Source: Symsagittifera roscoffensis
Lineage: Eukaryota > Xenacoelomorpha > Acoela > Convolutidae
Reading direction: 5' to 3'
NCBI RefSeq assembly: GCF_963678635.1
Contig: NC_087067.1
Span: forward strand, 7,983,716 to 8,047,715
Length of the DNA stretch: 64,000 nucleotides
The notes under the pieces were generated by a model. It searched no databases. It saw nothing but the letters and a program-made list of their open reading frames with translations, and was not told the origin of the DNA. Below are positions 32,478 through 41,950 of the stretch, in pieces (position 1 is the first letter of the stretch; the number at the start of each line of letters is the position of its first letter). Both the position numbers and the translations under genes were made by a program.

Positions 32478-35400
32478 TCAAAGGGGTTGTAATTTTTTAG
32501 AAATTCCTTTTTGAGTATTAAAATTAGGTATTAAAACAAATGTTCCAATTTTTAATTCGGAGGCTGGTGTAAAACGTGAATTGATTTGTTCATTAATGTT
32601 TTGTCTTTGTAATAACTTTTTTGTTATTTTTTGATAAATTTCATTGTGTTTTTTATCTCTATTTAGAATCCATTCGGTGTGTGTACCGGAGGCTAGTTTA
32701 AGAATTTGTGGGTGATGAAAATGATCTTCATCGTGTGTATGTAAAGGTAGGTTATAACAAATTGAGTCTTTATTTGGTTGACAATAACCTTGTGCGTTTT
32801 TATGAGAATTTGCTGTAAACATTATTGGTTTGCGTGGCTTTTGGTTAAAAACCATTTCGTATGGTGACATTCCTAAAGTTGTCGTAATTTGTGAATTATA
32901 TGCTAAGGGAAATAATTTTACATCTGCTGACCATTCGGTATATTTTGTATCATTTCCGTTGATGATACATCTAAGATATTCTTGTAATGAACGGTTCATA
33001 CCTTCGACTAGGCCGTTTGTCCAAGGTGCATGAGATGTACGTGGTTTGTGTTTAATGTTATATAAATGACATAGTGTGATAATTTCATTATTTATGAATT
33101 CTGTACCGTTGTCTGTAACTAAAATTTCTGGTAGTCCGAATTTTGCTATCCAGTGTTCATAGAGTGTTGTGTAAGCGTAATAAGCGTTACAATGTGGTAC
33201 TGGGTTAAGTGCTACATAATGTGTAAATGCGTCAACAATTACCATAATGTAGGAGTTTCCTTCTGATGAGGGTGAAATTGGTCCTTTGGTATCAAATGAG
33301 ATACGATGGTTAAAGTACAAGCTTTGTCCTTTAAAATCTTGTTTTTGTGCTATTTGTTTTTGATTTGGGTAAGGTTTATTTAGTTGACATACTATACAGT
33401 CATTGCATAGTACTTTTATCCAAATTGGTGCATTTGGGAAGTAAAAATTTTGTATAAAATTTGAATATGTTTTTTCTGATCCAGAGTGTCCTTTAATATT
33501 TTGTGTATGTGAAATATTAAAAGCTATAAGAATCATACTTAAAGGGAGACATGGAACTGTGGATTCATTTAATTTGTATTCTAGAAGGTCTGAGTTTTCG
33601 TTAATTGTTGTGTTGTTAAATTTGCGAAAGTATCGGAGGAGTGTTTTGTTTCCTAGAATGGTTGAATCTGCTTTGATAGGTTTAGTTTTATATTTGTGCC
33701 ATGATTTCAGTTGTCTAATTATCGGGTCAAGATTTTGATATTGTTTCAGTGTTGAAATTGTAATTGTTTCTGTTGGAGGGAGAAAAATGTTTTCAATTTC
33801 GAATTTAGATAAGGGTATTGTATCAAGTGGGTCGTGAAGGTCAAAAACTTGATTTATTGTGTATTTTGAATCATTTGTTTGTGGTCCTGATAAATTTATT
33901 TTATCAGTTAAATCTTCTTTTTCAATTAGTGGAAAATGGTCTTTTTTAGGCGGGTGTTGTTTTGTTCGTTTTTGTTGGGTGTTATTTTTTATCCATTGAG
34001 AATATGGGATTGGTTTGAAAGTTGATGTTCCAAGTAAATCAACTTCATAATGATTATTTTGACAATCTAAATAAAGTGGGAAATGTTGTAAATTATTTAT
34101 TTGTGATTGTTCAATATCAGTTTTTACTGCATATTTGCATTCCAATCGGGGTGATGTTTCGTTTTCTGCAAGGTAGAATTTTATATATTTGGGTATTTCA
34201 ACTGTTGTTTTTCGTGTAAGTAATTCAGGTGGTGTAATTCGACTTAAGGTGTCTGGTAATGCAAGATTTTTTCCTGCAGTCCAAACTATATGTAAGTTTG
34301 GAAATTTCATTAGAATTAGTTGAAATCTGTAAACTCGGTGGTTTGGGTTAGATTTTTGTGTAAAGAGAAAGATGATTGGTTTATGGTCTGTGAATAGAAC
34401 TGTTGGATGTTTTGATCCAAGTATCAGAAATTCATATTCTGTCAGTGTATATATTATGGCTGTACATTCTCTCATTAGAGTTGAGAGTCGTAGCTCTGCT
34501 TGAGTGAATAATCGAGAATTTGCTGATATGAGGTTCATTTTATTTGTACCATTATGTGATTGTAATAGTGCTGCACCGATGCCAAAGTTCGAAGCATCGC
34601 ACATTGCATAAAATGGTTGATTAGGGTCTGGAATTGTGTTTGAAATTTGTTCAGTTAAAAGTTTCTTTATTTCTTCAAATCGTGTTTGATGTTCTGTGTT
34701 CCATTCAAAATTATTTTGTTGTCTAAGGATGTTATAAAATGGTCGTAGATATAATTGCATTTTATAAACATATTTACTTAAAAAGTTTAACATTCCAAGA
34801 AATTCTTGGATTTTCTTTTTATTTGTTGGTGGTTGAAGTTTTTGAATAGCGTCAATGCGTGATTTCAATGGAGTGATTGTTTTTCTTTCTATATTATGTC
34901 CTAAGAATTTAACTCTTGTCAAAAAGAAGTGTGATTTATCGGGGGCGGCCTTCAGATTTTCGTTCTGAAGTATTTGGTGATATTTTTCTAAAACATTGAA
35001 CATTTCGTCTTTTGTTTGTGATTGCATAAAAACATCGTCTAAATAGGTGATTGCGTTTTTCTTGAGTATTAGTGGTCTAAAAATTTTGCTCATAAAAGCT
35101 GAAAATGCTGCTGGTCCTATGGATATTCCATAGAATAAGCGGTTGAATTCATATTGTTGGTTTCCGATAACAAATTGTGTTAAACGTCGTGATTGTTCAT
35201 CTAGTGGCATTTGATTGTATGCACTATTCATATCGGCGGTTGTAAAGTATTTGCCGTTTATTTTTGTTAAAATAACTTGTATTGGTTCAATGGGCCAATT
35301 ACATTTTGATTCATCTGTAAGTGAATTGAGGTATCTAGCATCGAGAACGATTTTTAATGATTCTCCTTTAGCTAGAATGATAACAGGGTTGATAAATGTG

Positions 35401-35678
35401 TTGCCTTTTGGTTGTTCTTCTTTGTTTACTGGTGATATAATGTTGTATTGTTCTAAAATGTCGAGTAATCTGTTTACTTTATCATGTAAGTGAATTGGTA
35501 CTTTACTTGCTCTTTGTTTTTTGAAAACTGCGTCTGGTTTTAACGGGAGATGTAGTGATGAACTGATTTTTCCAACATCGAATTTTGATGTTGCATAGAT
35601 TGATGAATATTCAATTAGCTGTTTGGCTAACTTTTCGAATTCGTCTTGTGTTATTTGTGAATGTTGGAAATTAAACAT
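32478..35678 (-). CDS. pol: Reverse transcriptase, RNase H and integrase
   Basis: ATG at 35,678, yet the frame is open 19 codons further back to the Gag TGA. RT: FTTADMNSAYNQM (motif A Asp) and AITYLDDVFM (YLDD, about residue 211). RNase H: YAMCDASNFGIGAAL, RECTAIIYTLTEYEF and VLFTDHKPI supply D, E, D. Integrase: H...HSG with CNDCIVC zinc finger at about 730-770, then SFDTKGP, VTDNGTEF and GLVEGMNRS for the D,D,E core. The ORF stops at a TGA (32,480-32,478) directly before KGPYQI, exactly where the GPY/F module normally has Trp. Typical Ty3/gypsy order; all catalytic residues are present, so the enzyme looks functional apart from that TGA. Confidence 0.93.
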   Translation of the reverse strand: MFNFQHSQITQDEFEKLAKQLIEYSSIYATSKFDVGKISSSLHLPLKPDAVFKKQRASKVPIHLHDKVNRLLDILEQYNIISPVNKEEQPKGNTFINPVIILAKGESLKIVLDARYLNSLTDESKCNWPIEPIQVILTKINGKYFTTADMNSAYNQMPLDEQSRRLTQFVIGNQQYEFNRLFYGISIGPAAFSAFMSKIFRPLILKKNAITYLDDVFMQSQTKDEMFNVLEKYHQILQNENLKAAPDKSHFFLTRVKFLGHNIERKTITPLKSRIDAIQKLQPPTNKKKIQEFLGMLNFLSKYVYKMQLYLRPFYNILRQQNNFEWNTEHQTRFEEIKKLLTEQISNTIPDPNQPFYAMCDASNFGIGAALLQSHNGTNKMNLISANSRLFTQAELRLSTLMRECTAIIYTLTEYEFLILGSKHPTVLFTDHKPIIFLFTQKSNPNHRVYRFQLILMKFPNLHIVWTAGKNLALPDTLSRITPPELLTRKTTVEIPKYIKFYLAENETSPRLECKYAVKTDIEQSQINNLQHFPLYLDCQNNHYEVDLLGTSTFKPIPYSQWIKNNTQQKRTKQHPPKKDHFPLIEKEDLTDKINLSGPQTNDSKYTINQVFDLHDPLDTIPLSKFEIENIFLPPTETITISTLKQYQNLDPIIRQLKSWHKYKTKPIKADSTILGNKTLLRYFRKFNNTTINENSDLLEYKLNESTVPCLPLSMILIAFNISHTQNIKGHSGSEKTYSNFIQNFYFPNAPIWIKVLCNDCIVCQLNKPYPNQKQIAQKQDFKGQSLYFNHRISFDTKGPISPSSEGNSYIMVIVDAFTHYVALNPVPHCNAYYAYTTLYEHWIAKFGLPEILVTDNGTEFINNEIITLCHLYNIKHKPRTSHAPWTNGLVEGMNRSLQEYLRCIINGNDTKYTEWSADVKLFPLAYNSQITTTLGMSPYEMVFNQKPRKPIMFTANSHKNAQGYCQPNKDSICYNLPLHTHDEDHFHHPQILKLASGTHTEWILNRDKKHNEIYQKITKKLLQRQNINEQINSRFTPASELKIGTFVLIPNFNTQKGISKKLQPL

Positions 35679-35735
35679 TGTTAAAAATTTCTGTTGGTCC
35701 TCTGTGTAGTTACTTATGTTGAATGTAGGTTTGAA

Positions 35736-38700
35736 TCATGGAGTTTTTGTGAAATAATCCGTATTTCTGTTTTCGTTACTTATTATATTATTTATAGATA
35801 ATTCTTCATTAAGAATTGTAGATTGGCAAATATCTAGTAATTGGAGTATATTATTTACGCGATAGGCTTTTTCGTGTATTGGTGATATTGTAGCGTTGGT
35901 TTCACAATATCCTAAAAGTCCTAAAGGTAATGTTACTTGGTAAGGTGTGTTGTTATAGACATGTAAGGAAATGATATCTGAATTCGAATTTTTCAAATAT
36001 TTTATGGATGAGATTGTGATTTTGAAAAATTTGTGAATAGGTTTGAATTCAAATTCTGACATATAAAATTTTTGTTTGTTTTGCTCTTTATCATATTGGT
36101 GAACTTGTTTGATGGAAAAATTATAGATATTTCCTGATAGTGGTTTCAAGTGTTTTCTTTGTTGGTTAAATATCGGGTAGAATTTTGAAAAGAATGGTGG
36201 TTGTTTATTTAATCTTTGAAAAAATGTTAAGGATGTTTCTTTTGTTTTTGTATATTTATCTTTGATTAATATTTTACTATTTAAAATGTTAATTGTTGGT
36301 ATATACTTCGAAATAAATGGTATTCCAATGATATTATATTGAATGTCAGTGATATGGAATATTTGTTTAAATGGCTTATTTAAAATTTTGCTTTGTTCCA
36401 TTGTTCTGGTGGGGAGGAGAAATAATTGGATTTTTCCGTAGTTTATCAATGTTGATCCTTGTGCTGTTGCTAGTTTGCTGGAGGTTTCAAGAGGTGTTAG
36501 CTTTGGGTGTAAGGTTTTTATTTCATTCCATGTGGGGATGTTTATTATGTTTGATTCTGCTCCTGAATCAATTAAAAAATCTATTTCAAGGTCTGGTGGT
36601 TGAAATTCTTTATTTCTTGGGCTTTCTAAGAGAAATGGTATTGTCCAAATTTTTTCTTTGGGTTGTTCTTTTTGTATATTTTGATAAATGTGGTTTGTAT
36701 TCAAGCATTTTGTTTTGGTATTTTTATTGGTTTGATCTGTAGTGTTAATCTCGTTTGTTTCTTGCGTCGTTGGTGTGGAATTTATGGGTGTAGTGTAATA
36801 ATTTTGAAGAAATTCTGATTGATTTTCATATATGTGTGATGAAAAGGGTTGTTCATATAAGACAGATTCATAGTCATTTTCGACTTTTATCATATTGATA
36901 GAAAGAGTGTTTTCAGTATCACTTTCTGAATCTGATGATGTACAGTTTATTTGATTGAGTTGTAACGTATCAGTTACTGTGTCATCAATACCTGGAGGGT
37001 CTGATGTTGTTTCTGGGTTAGATTGTACTTGATTGATTTGTCTTTGATGTTTAGGTGTACTACTTCTGTGGCGATTATTAGAATTATTATAGTTATTATT
37101 ATTCCGGTGTGGTGATTGGGAATAATTTCTATAACGATTATTATAACTTGAGTGTCGATTTTGTGAATTATTTCGCGATCTGTTTTGGTAATTATTGTTT
37201 GGTCTGTTATAGTTCGATCTATTATATGAGTTATTCCTTGATCGATTGTTCGGGTAATTCTGGTTTCGGTTGTTTGAATAACTTCTATTTCGATTATAGG
37301 AGTAGTTTCTATTCCTATTGTATGATGAATTTCGTGATTGGTTGTTTGGATAGTAGTTATTTCTTGATTGGGAATTAGATCTAGAAACAAATCGTTGTGT
37401 ATTTGAATGTGATCTGGAGTAGTTATTTCGACTATTTGGTCTATTGTAGTGATTTTGTGATGAATTATTCGTGTTTCTTCGTTCTGGTGATCTTCCTCTA
37501 TAACTTGAGTTATATGGTGATTGATTTCTTGTATAATTTGTATTGTTCGGGAGTGGTTTTCCTGAACTGTTGTTGCTGTAGACTGTTTTGTTCGGTAGAT
37601 TTTGATCTTTTTTCATGTATTGATAGAATGATTTATTTGGTTCTTTATATTTTTGAGGTTTATTTTGATTGTCTTGCTGTTTTTGTCTACATTCGGAAAT
37701 ACTATGTCCGTATCGTCGGCAATAATTACACCATTTTTTGAAAGATGGTTTGCCTTTAAAGTTTGGGTTCTTTTCGTAAATATTGAGTATTTCAGTGATT
37801 TTTTCAACGAGGTCTGTCTCTGATTCCTGTATATTATTAATATTAGTGGGAGTCGTTTCAATTTTGTTAACGTATTGTAATTTCAGATTTTCCGTTTCTT
37901 CTAGTTTCATCGTGATTTCTGCTTGTTCTAATTTGTCTACTAGTTTTCGAAAATCTAAATCGGGTTCTCGAATTGAAGAAGGATGGGATGCTCTCTTTTT
38001 TATTGCTATTTTCCTTAATTGTGGTGTTAAGGTCATCATTAAGATTTCTGTCATCTTTGTGTTTTTATAGTCGTGTGTATTTAATGAATATGCTTTTCGA
38101 ACTAGTGTTTCGATTCGTACTGCTATTTGCTTGATGGTTTCGTTTGGTAATCTGCGAATTTCATTACATAAAACTCTTTGTTGTTGTTTGTTTCTTTCGG
38201 AGTCAAACATTTTTGAAAATTCTTGTGTAAACCTTTTCCAGTTTGATTTTATTTCTAGAGGTAGTACTGAAAACCATTTTTGGGCTGCGCCATCTAAGGT
38301 TGTTTGTATTAACGCTGTGCGTCGATGTATCCAATTTTGATGTAGTGGCGTATTAATTGGTTCAGGTCCAATATTTAAAATCAGGTTTGCTGTTACTGCA
38401 TTTAAATAATCTTCTACAGAGTATTCAGGGTCTGTTCCTGTGAAAACCATTAAAGGTTTGTTTGATGTTATTGATGATCCACCCATAAGGTATGGATTCA
38501 TTGTCATTTGTAATGATTCTGCTGCATTTGGCATTTGAGAAAAATTTGAAAGTTGGTTTCTTGTTATTTCATATTGTTGGAGATAATATGGGAGTGGTAT
38601 TTCATTTTGCATTTGTGATGGTTGATACGAGTGTGCAGTCATTGGATTTTGTTGTTGAATTGGTTGAAAAGATTGTGTATTAATTGGATTTTGTTGTTGA

Positions 38701-39131
38701 ATTGGTTGTTGATGTTGTGCATCTATTGATTGTGGAGAAAAATTTCTATGATTTGTACGTGTTCTCTGTATTCCTTGTCTACGATATTCTTGAGTATTTT
38801 GTGCAAATATATCTGGTTGTAAGAAATCATCATCTGAGGATAAATAATCCATTTGATAAGATGTCTGTTTTTTATTTTTATTTTGTTGAAAAAATGGGTA
38901 ATTTTCACTGTGATCCTGTGGAGGATTTGTTTGGAAATCTATTGAATTAGGTTGGGTCATTGGGTTATCCCAATTTCGAGATCTTGTATATTGGTTAAAA
39001 TTTCTTTGTGGTTGATTATATGTTTTTGATGGATGTGTATAATTATAATTATGGTCTGCAAAGTTGTTTCTAGTGAATGTTTTGCGTGTTTTTGATGGTA
39101 TTGTCATGGGTCTGTATGTTTGGTAATCCAT
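35736..39131 (-). CDS. gag-pr: Gag with zinc knuckle plus retropepsin (1131 aa)
   Basis: First ATG at 39,131, but the frame is open back to the TGA at 39,330. Residues 1-225 are Gln/Asn/Pro-rich. About 228-430 is a Ty3/gypsy capsid domain (TDPEYSVEDYLNAV, AAQKWFSVLPLEIKSNWKRF, PNETIKQIAVRIETLVRKAY). About 467-481 is a CCHC zinc knuckle (CNYCRRYGHSISEC). About 525-700 is an Asn/Arg/Ser-rich low-complexity region, likely RNA-binding. About 855-860 is the aspartic protease loop FLIDSGAESNI. The frame ends at TGA (35,738-35,736), and the same frame continues into RT. Protease therefore sits in the Gag frame upstream of the stop, an arrangement that would make Pol depend on stop readthrough or a new start. 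Confidence 0.9.
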   Translation of the reverse strand: MDYQTYRPMTIPSKTRKTFTRNNFADHNYNYTHPSKTYNQPQRNFNQYTRSRNWDNPMTQPNSIDFQTNPPQDHSENYPFFQQNKNKKQTSYQMDYLSSDDDFLQPDIFAQNTQEYRRQGIQRTRTNHRNFSPQSIDAQHQQPIQQQNPINTQSFQPIQQQNPMTAHSYQPSQMQNEIPLPYYLQQYEITRNQLSNFSQMPNAAESLQMTMNPYLMGGSSITSNKPLMVFTGTDPEYSVEDYLNAVTANLILNIGPEPINTPLHQNWIHRRTALIQTTLDGAAQKWFSVLPLEIKSNWKRFTQEFSKMFDSERNKQQQRVLCNEIRRLPNETIKQIAVRIETLVRKAYSLNTHDYKNTKMTEILMMTLTPQLRKIAIKKRASHPSSIREPDLDFRKLVDKLEQAEITMKLEETENLKLQYVNKIETTPTNINNIQESETDLVEKITEILNIYEKNPNFKGKPSFKKWCNYCRRYGHSISECRQKQQDNQNKPQKYKEPNKSFYQYMKKDQNLPNKTVYSNNSSGKPLPNNTNYTRNQSPYNSSYRGRSPERRNTNNSSQNHYNRPNSRNNYSRSHSNTQRFVSRSNSQSRNNYYPNNQSRNSSYNRNRNYSYNRNRSYSNNRNQNYPNNRSRNNSYNRSNYNRPNNNYQNRSRNNSQNRHSSYNNRYRNYSQSPHRNNNNYNNSNNRHRSSTPKHQRQINQVQSNPETTSDPPGIDDTVTDTLQLNQINCTSSDSESDTENTLSINMIKVENDYESVLYEQPFSSHIYENQSEFLQNYYTTPINSTPTTQETNEINTTDQTNKNTKTKCLNTNHIYQNIQKEQPKEKIWTIPFLLESPRNKEFQPPDLEIDFLIDSGAESNIINIPTWNEIKTLHPKLTPLETSSKLATAQGSTLINYGKIQLFLLPTRTMEQSKILNKPFKQIFHITDIQYNIIGIPFISKYIPTINILNSKILIKDKYTKTKETSLTFFQRLNKQPPFFSKFYPIFNQQRKHLKPLSGNIYNFSIKQVHQYDKEQNKQKFYMSEFEFKPIHKFFKITISSIKYLKNSNSDIISLHVYNNTPYQVTLPLGLLGYCETNATISPIHEKAYRVNNILQLLDICQSTILNEELSINNIISNENRNTDYFTKTP

Positions 39132-39329
39132 TTGTGAATATTTAGGGGCAACCGAAGGTTTAACGGTTGATTGTAAGGTTACCTGTGTTTGTGAAGGATT
39201 TGTATTTCTTGGTGTTGTTAAATTTGGGCGTATTGGTGAAATACTTTGTTGTGTAGTTGTTGTGTGTACAATTTCTTCATTTATGAAGTGTGATGGTGTC
39301 TGGATATCTTGTTGAGTAAGATTCCTAGT

Positions 39330-40253
39330 TCAATTGAGGTTTTCATTGTGTATAACTGTAGAGTTTAAACTATTATTTTGTGTATCGGGTAAAAATGTAT
39401 TATAGTTTAATGGTGTTGCATCAATGGTTAATGGTATTACTTTTACATAATCTCTTATGTAAGATATCGTACTTATTGCTTGACTTGAGATTGATTGTGG
39501 GAAGCTTATAAATGCGGGATGAGACCATTCGGGGTCCCAAACATAATCTGATTGTTCTGTGATAGCGGTATCATCGTTCGAGTTTTGGGGTCTAAAATTT
39601 TTTCTTGCTTGTGCAATTAAATCAATATTGTGTGTGAAATAATCTATTATGAACCATGCCAAAATTTTTTGTAGATCGTGTTTTGTATGTTGTGAAACGT
39701 CGTCTTTCGTGAAATTTTCTTTAATGATGTTTAAATAACTAGAGAGTAGTGTGATTTCATGTCGTACTCTTAAATGTTTAGATGTTTCTGTCGGTGAGAC
39801 ATTTGTTATTGGGATTTCGTTTTCTAATATCGAAATATAATTATATATTATTGCGAAAACTTCATTGGTGAATATGGAGTTTGCTCTTTGTGAGTTATGA
39901 TATTGGATGCTTTTTATATATTCTGAAAAAACTTTTGAAAATTCTAAATCAAGGTCGTCTGTTTGAATTGTATATTTTCTATTATTATGGTTTGGTGAGG
40001 TAAATTCTATGGAGTAGATTCCATACTGTTGTGTTATGTTGCATATATCTTTTAGATAGTGATCTATGATTTGTCTTTTGATTTTTACATCGGGGAACTC
40101 TGTTTTACATGGACTGATTCCGGGTTCAAATAAATTTACGAGTAAATTTTGACAAAATATGTGTTGTCCTCTATCAGTATCTGCGTCTACTATAAAAGGA
40201 AAGGTTTCATCATCATCTGGACTTTCTTCACCTGGAGTGTGCGTTGAGCTCAT
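39330..40253 (-). CDS. gag: N-terminal Gag-like protein (307 aa) before an in-frame TGA
   Basis: Starts MSSTHTPGEESPDDDETF, acidic, then a mainly helical region (FTNEVFAIIYNYISILENE, LRVRHEITLLSSYLNI). It ends at a TGA (39,332-39,330). After that TGA the same frame stays open for 66 codons into the 1131-aa ORF below, so the two parts are probably one Gag precursor or are linked by readthrough. Its position suggests a matrix-type domain, but no motif proves it. An exact donor-like CAG/GTGAAG lies about 20 nt after the ATG and could serve a spliced env mRNA. Confidence 0.6.
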   Translation of the reverse strand: MSSTHTPGEESPDDDETFPFIVDADTDRGQHIFCQNLLVNLFEPGISPCKTEFPDVKIKRQIIDHYLKDICNITQQYGIYSIEFTSPNHNNRKYTIQTDDLDLEFSKVFSEYIKSIQYHNSQRANSIFTNEVFAIIYNYISILENEIPITNVSPTETSKHLRVRHEITLLSSYLNIIKENFTKDDVSQHTKHDLQKILAWFIIDYFTHNIDLIAQARKNFRPQNSNDDTAITEQSDYVWDPEWSHPAFISFPQSISSQAISTISYIRDYVKVIPLTIDATPLNYNTFLPDTQNNSLNSTVIHNENLN

Positions 40254-40695
40254 TTTTTCGTTCGATGACTGTTAATATATAATTATTAATGTGTCGAATT
40301 GGTTGATTCCAATTGTATAAATGTACTGGTTTGTGTTTGTACTGCTTTTTTATTCTTCTTTTTCCTCTTTGTGATGAATTTGAAGTTGTTTCTGAGTCAG
40401 AGAAATATAATTGATCGTGAATTGGGCAATTTTTATCTATTGATTCTTTTAGTTTGTAAAGTTCGTCTAAACTGTTGGTTTCTGATTCTGAAAATGCGTT
40501 TCGATTTTTTGAAAATCTTTTTCGTGTTATTTGTCTTTGTTTCGTTATTATTTTTCTTTTTAGTGTTTGTCGTTTTGTTCGAATGTATCCAACTGTTTGT
40601 GTATGAGGTGTGATTACAAGGTCGTATTTTTTGTTATCTATTTCACAATTGTGTAAAACGATTGTTTGTTTATTTCCTAGGTTTTTAAATGACAT
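40228..40695 (-). CDS. Basic 155-aa protein preceding Gag
   Basis: First long ORF after the leader. Strongly basic middle (RTKRQTLKRKIITKQRQITR), then a Ser/Thr/Glu stretch (YFSDSETTSNSS) and a second basic patch (KRRIKKQYKHK), which suggests nucleic-acid binding or nuclear targeting. It ends in TGA overlapping the start of the next ORF by 26 nt; the next ATG is in the +1 frame, right after an A6 run at 40,253-40,258. It may be a separate protein, or the N-terminal part of Gag joined by frameshifting or split by a one-base length error. No homolog recognised. Confidence 0.6.
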   Translation of the reverse strand: MSFKNLGNKQTIVLHNCEIDNKKYDLVITPHTQTVGYIRTKRQTLKRKIITKQRQITRKRFSKNRNAFSESETNSLDELYKLKESIDKNCPIHDQLYFSDSETTSNSSQRGKRRIKKQYKHKPVHLYNWNQPIRHINNYILTVIERKNELNAHSR

Positions 40696-40699
40696 AAGG

Positions 40700-41930
40700 T
40701 TTAGAATGACGGATGCAAAGGGTTGTTAAATGATTTCTATTTTCCTAAACTGTTAGTTCTTACGATTTTTTGGTTAGCTTAACCTGGGTCTATTTGTTCA
40801 GGGTTGGAGAGAAAAGTATATCGATTCCGAAGAATGATTTTTTACTTTCTCGTGGCTAGTATAAGTTAAGGTGTTAACTTACTTAATCTTACTTAGGGGT
40901 AGTGATTGTGTTCAAGGGTTGGAGAATAGTAAATCGATCCACAAGGTTCAGGTATAATTAGAACGCGAGTAGTTCGTTAGATACTATTTTAAACTTACTA
41001 AGTCTAAGATTTATCCTGGGTCTGGTAAGAGGGGGGGTCAAGTGAAGGATGAATAACCGAAGTTCTTCACTGTTTATCCTAATTTGAATGATTAGTTTTG
41101 TTTAAAAATTTCTATTAGTCTTAGGTCTTTAGAAAGGGTTGGGTAGTGAATCGACGTTTGAGGTCGTTAGACACTAATTAAGTGGGTGGGGGAGAACAAA
41201 GTTGTTCTGTTTGATCCAAGGATAGGCCTTGATGATCAAGTTTTAAATTTAATTAAATAGAAAATGATTTAAGATCCAAGGATAAGCCTTGATGATCTGG
41301 TTTTAAAATTAAGTGAATTTAAGTTTTAATAAAATTTTAAATGTGTGTAAAGGAAAGATTTAGTGTTTTGATGATATTAGTGGGTTTTTGATTGCTGTTA
41401 TGTTTTAGGTGATGGAGCTGGAACAACAGGATGATTTATGATTACTAACCATTTATTGTCATGCTACTAATTTTTATTTTTTATTTTTCAATAAATATTT
41501 TTCAAACATATTTTGTATAATACTGCAGAGTTTTAGGAGAACGATCTAAGATTTTTTTATCAATCGTTATTGTATAATATTAATTTTGTTTAGCGCCTGA
41601 AATGATTTTGAAGAGTAACTTCAAGGTTTTATGTTTGCAAATGGAAATCTAAATTCATTGCAAGTAGTATTCGAAATATAAAAGTTTGTTCTGGCTTTTG
41701 CCGAACTATCATATAACTATACGGCAAGTTTCTACTTTGTCGTATGTCGTCTTTGGTTCGAGGTCTTCTTCCAATTCCGGGTAGTTCTGTTATGGTTCGG
41801 AATATTGGCTCTGATCTATTGAGTCGTAGAGACATTTCGATTAAATTATTGTCGTATAACATTTTTTTAAATGTTTTTGTCTAATTTCTAATCTATTTTG
41901 GTTAATTCTAAGCTATTAAGGTCTTGTTCG
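40700..41930 (-). other. 5' leader of the giant element
   Basis: About 1.2 kb between the PBS and the first long ORF. It contains a 77-aa frame (41,862-41,629). A near-repeat GATCCAAGGATAGGCCTTGA / GATCCAAGGATAAGCCTTGA occurs at about 41,214 and 41,273. Repeats around GGGTTGGAGA...ATCGAT lie at about 40,802 and 40,916. These could support packaging or dimerisation structures; this is inference only. Confidence 0.5.
41629..41862 (-). CDS. Small basic leader ORF, unknown
   Basis: A 77-aa frame starting MLYDNNLIEMSL, with an Arg-rich middle (IGRRPRTKDDIRQSR). It lies about 70 nt after the PBS, in the 5' leader. No family recognised. It could be a real upstream ORF or chance. Confidence 0.3.
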   Translation of the reverse strand: MLYDNNLIEMSLRLNRSEPIFRTITELPGIGRRPRTKDDIRQSRNLPYSYMIVRQKPEQTFIFRILLAMNLDFHLQT

Positions 41931-41948
41931 AGACTTATGGTCGCACCA
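41931..41948 (-). promoter_or_regulatory. Primer binding site
   Basis: Two bases after the 5' LTR the minus strand reads TGGTGCGACCATAAGTCT. The TGG start fits the CCA end of a tRNA, which would finish GGTCGCACCA. I cannot name the tRNA without the host tRNA set. Confidence 0.65.
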
Positions 41949-41950
41949 GA

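Noticed and set aside
36371-38070. Plus-strand ORFs of 80-140 aa inside gag and pol
   Set aside because: They are shadows of the A/C-rich minus-strand genes; Cys/Tyr/Phe/Val-rich with no motifs.
32031-40253. A host-wide genetic code with UGA as Trp
   Set aside because: Trp in the same ORFs is mostly TGG, and TGA appears to act as a real stop at conserved places (the ATGA overlap at 27,276 and 58,521). Local recoding or editing is more likely.
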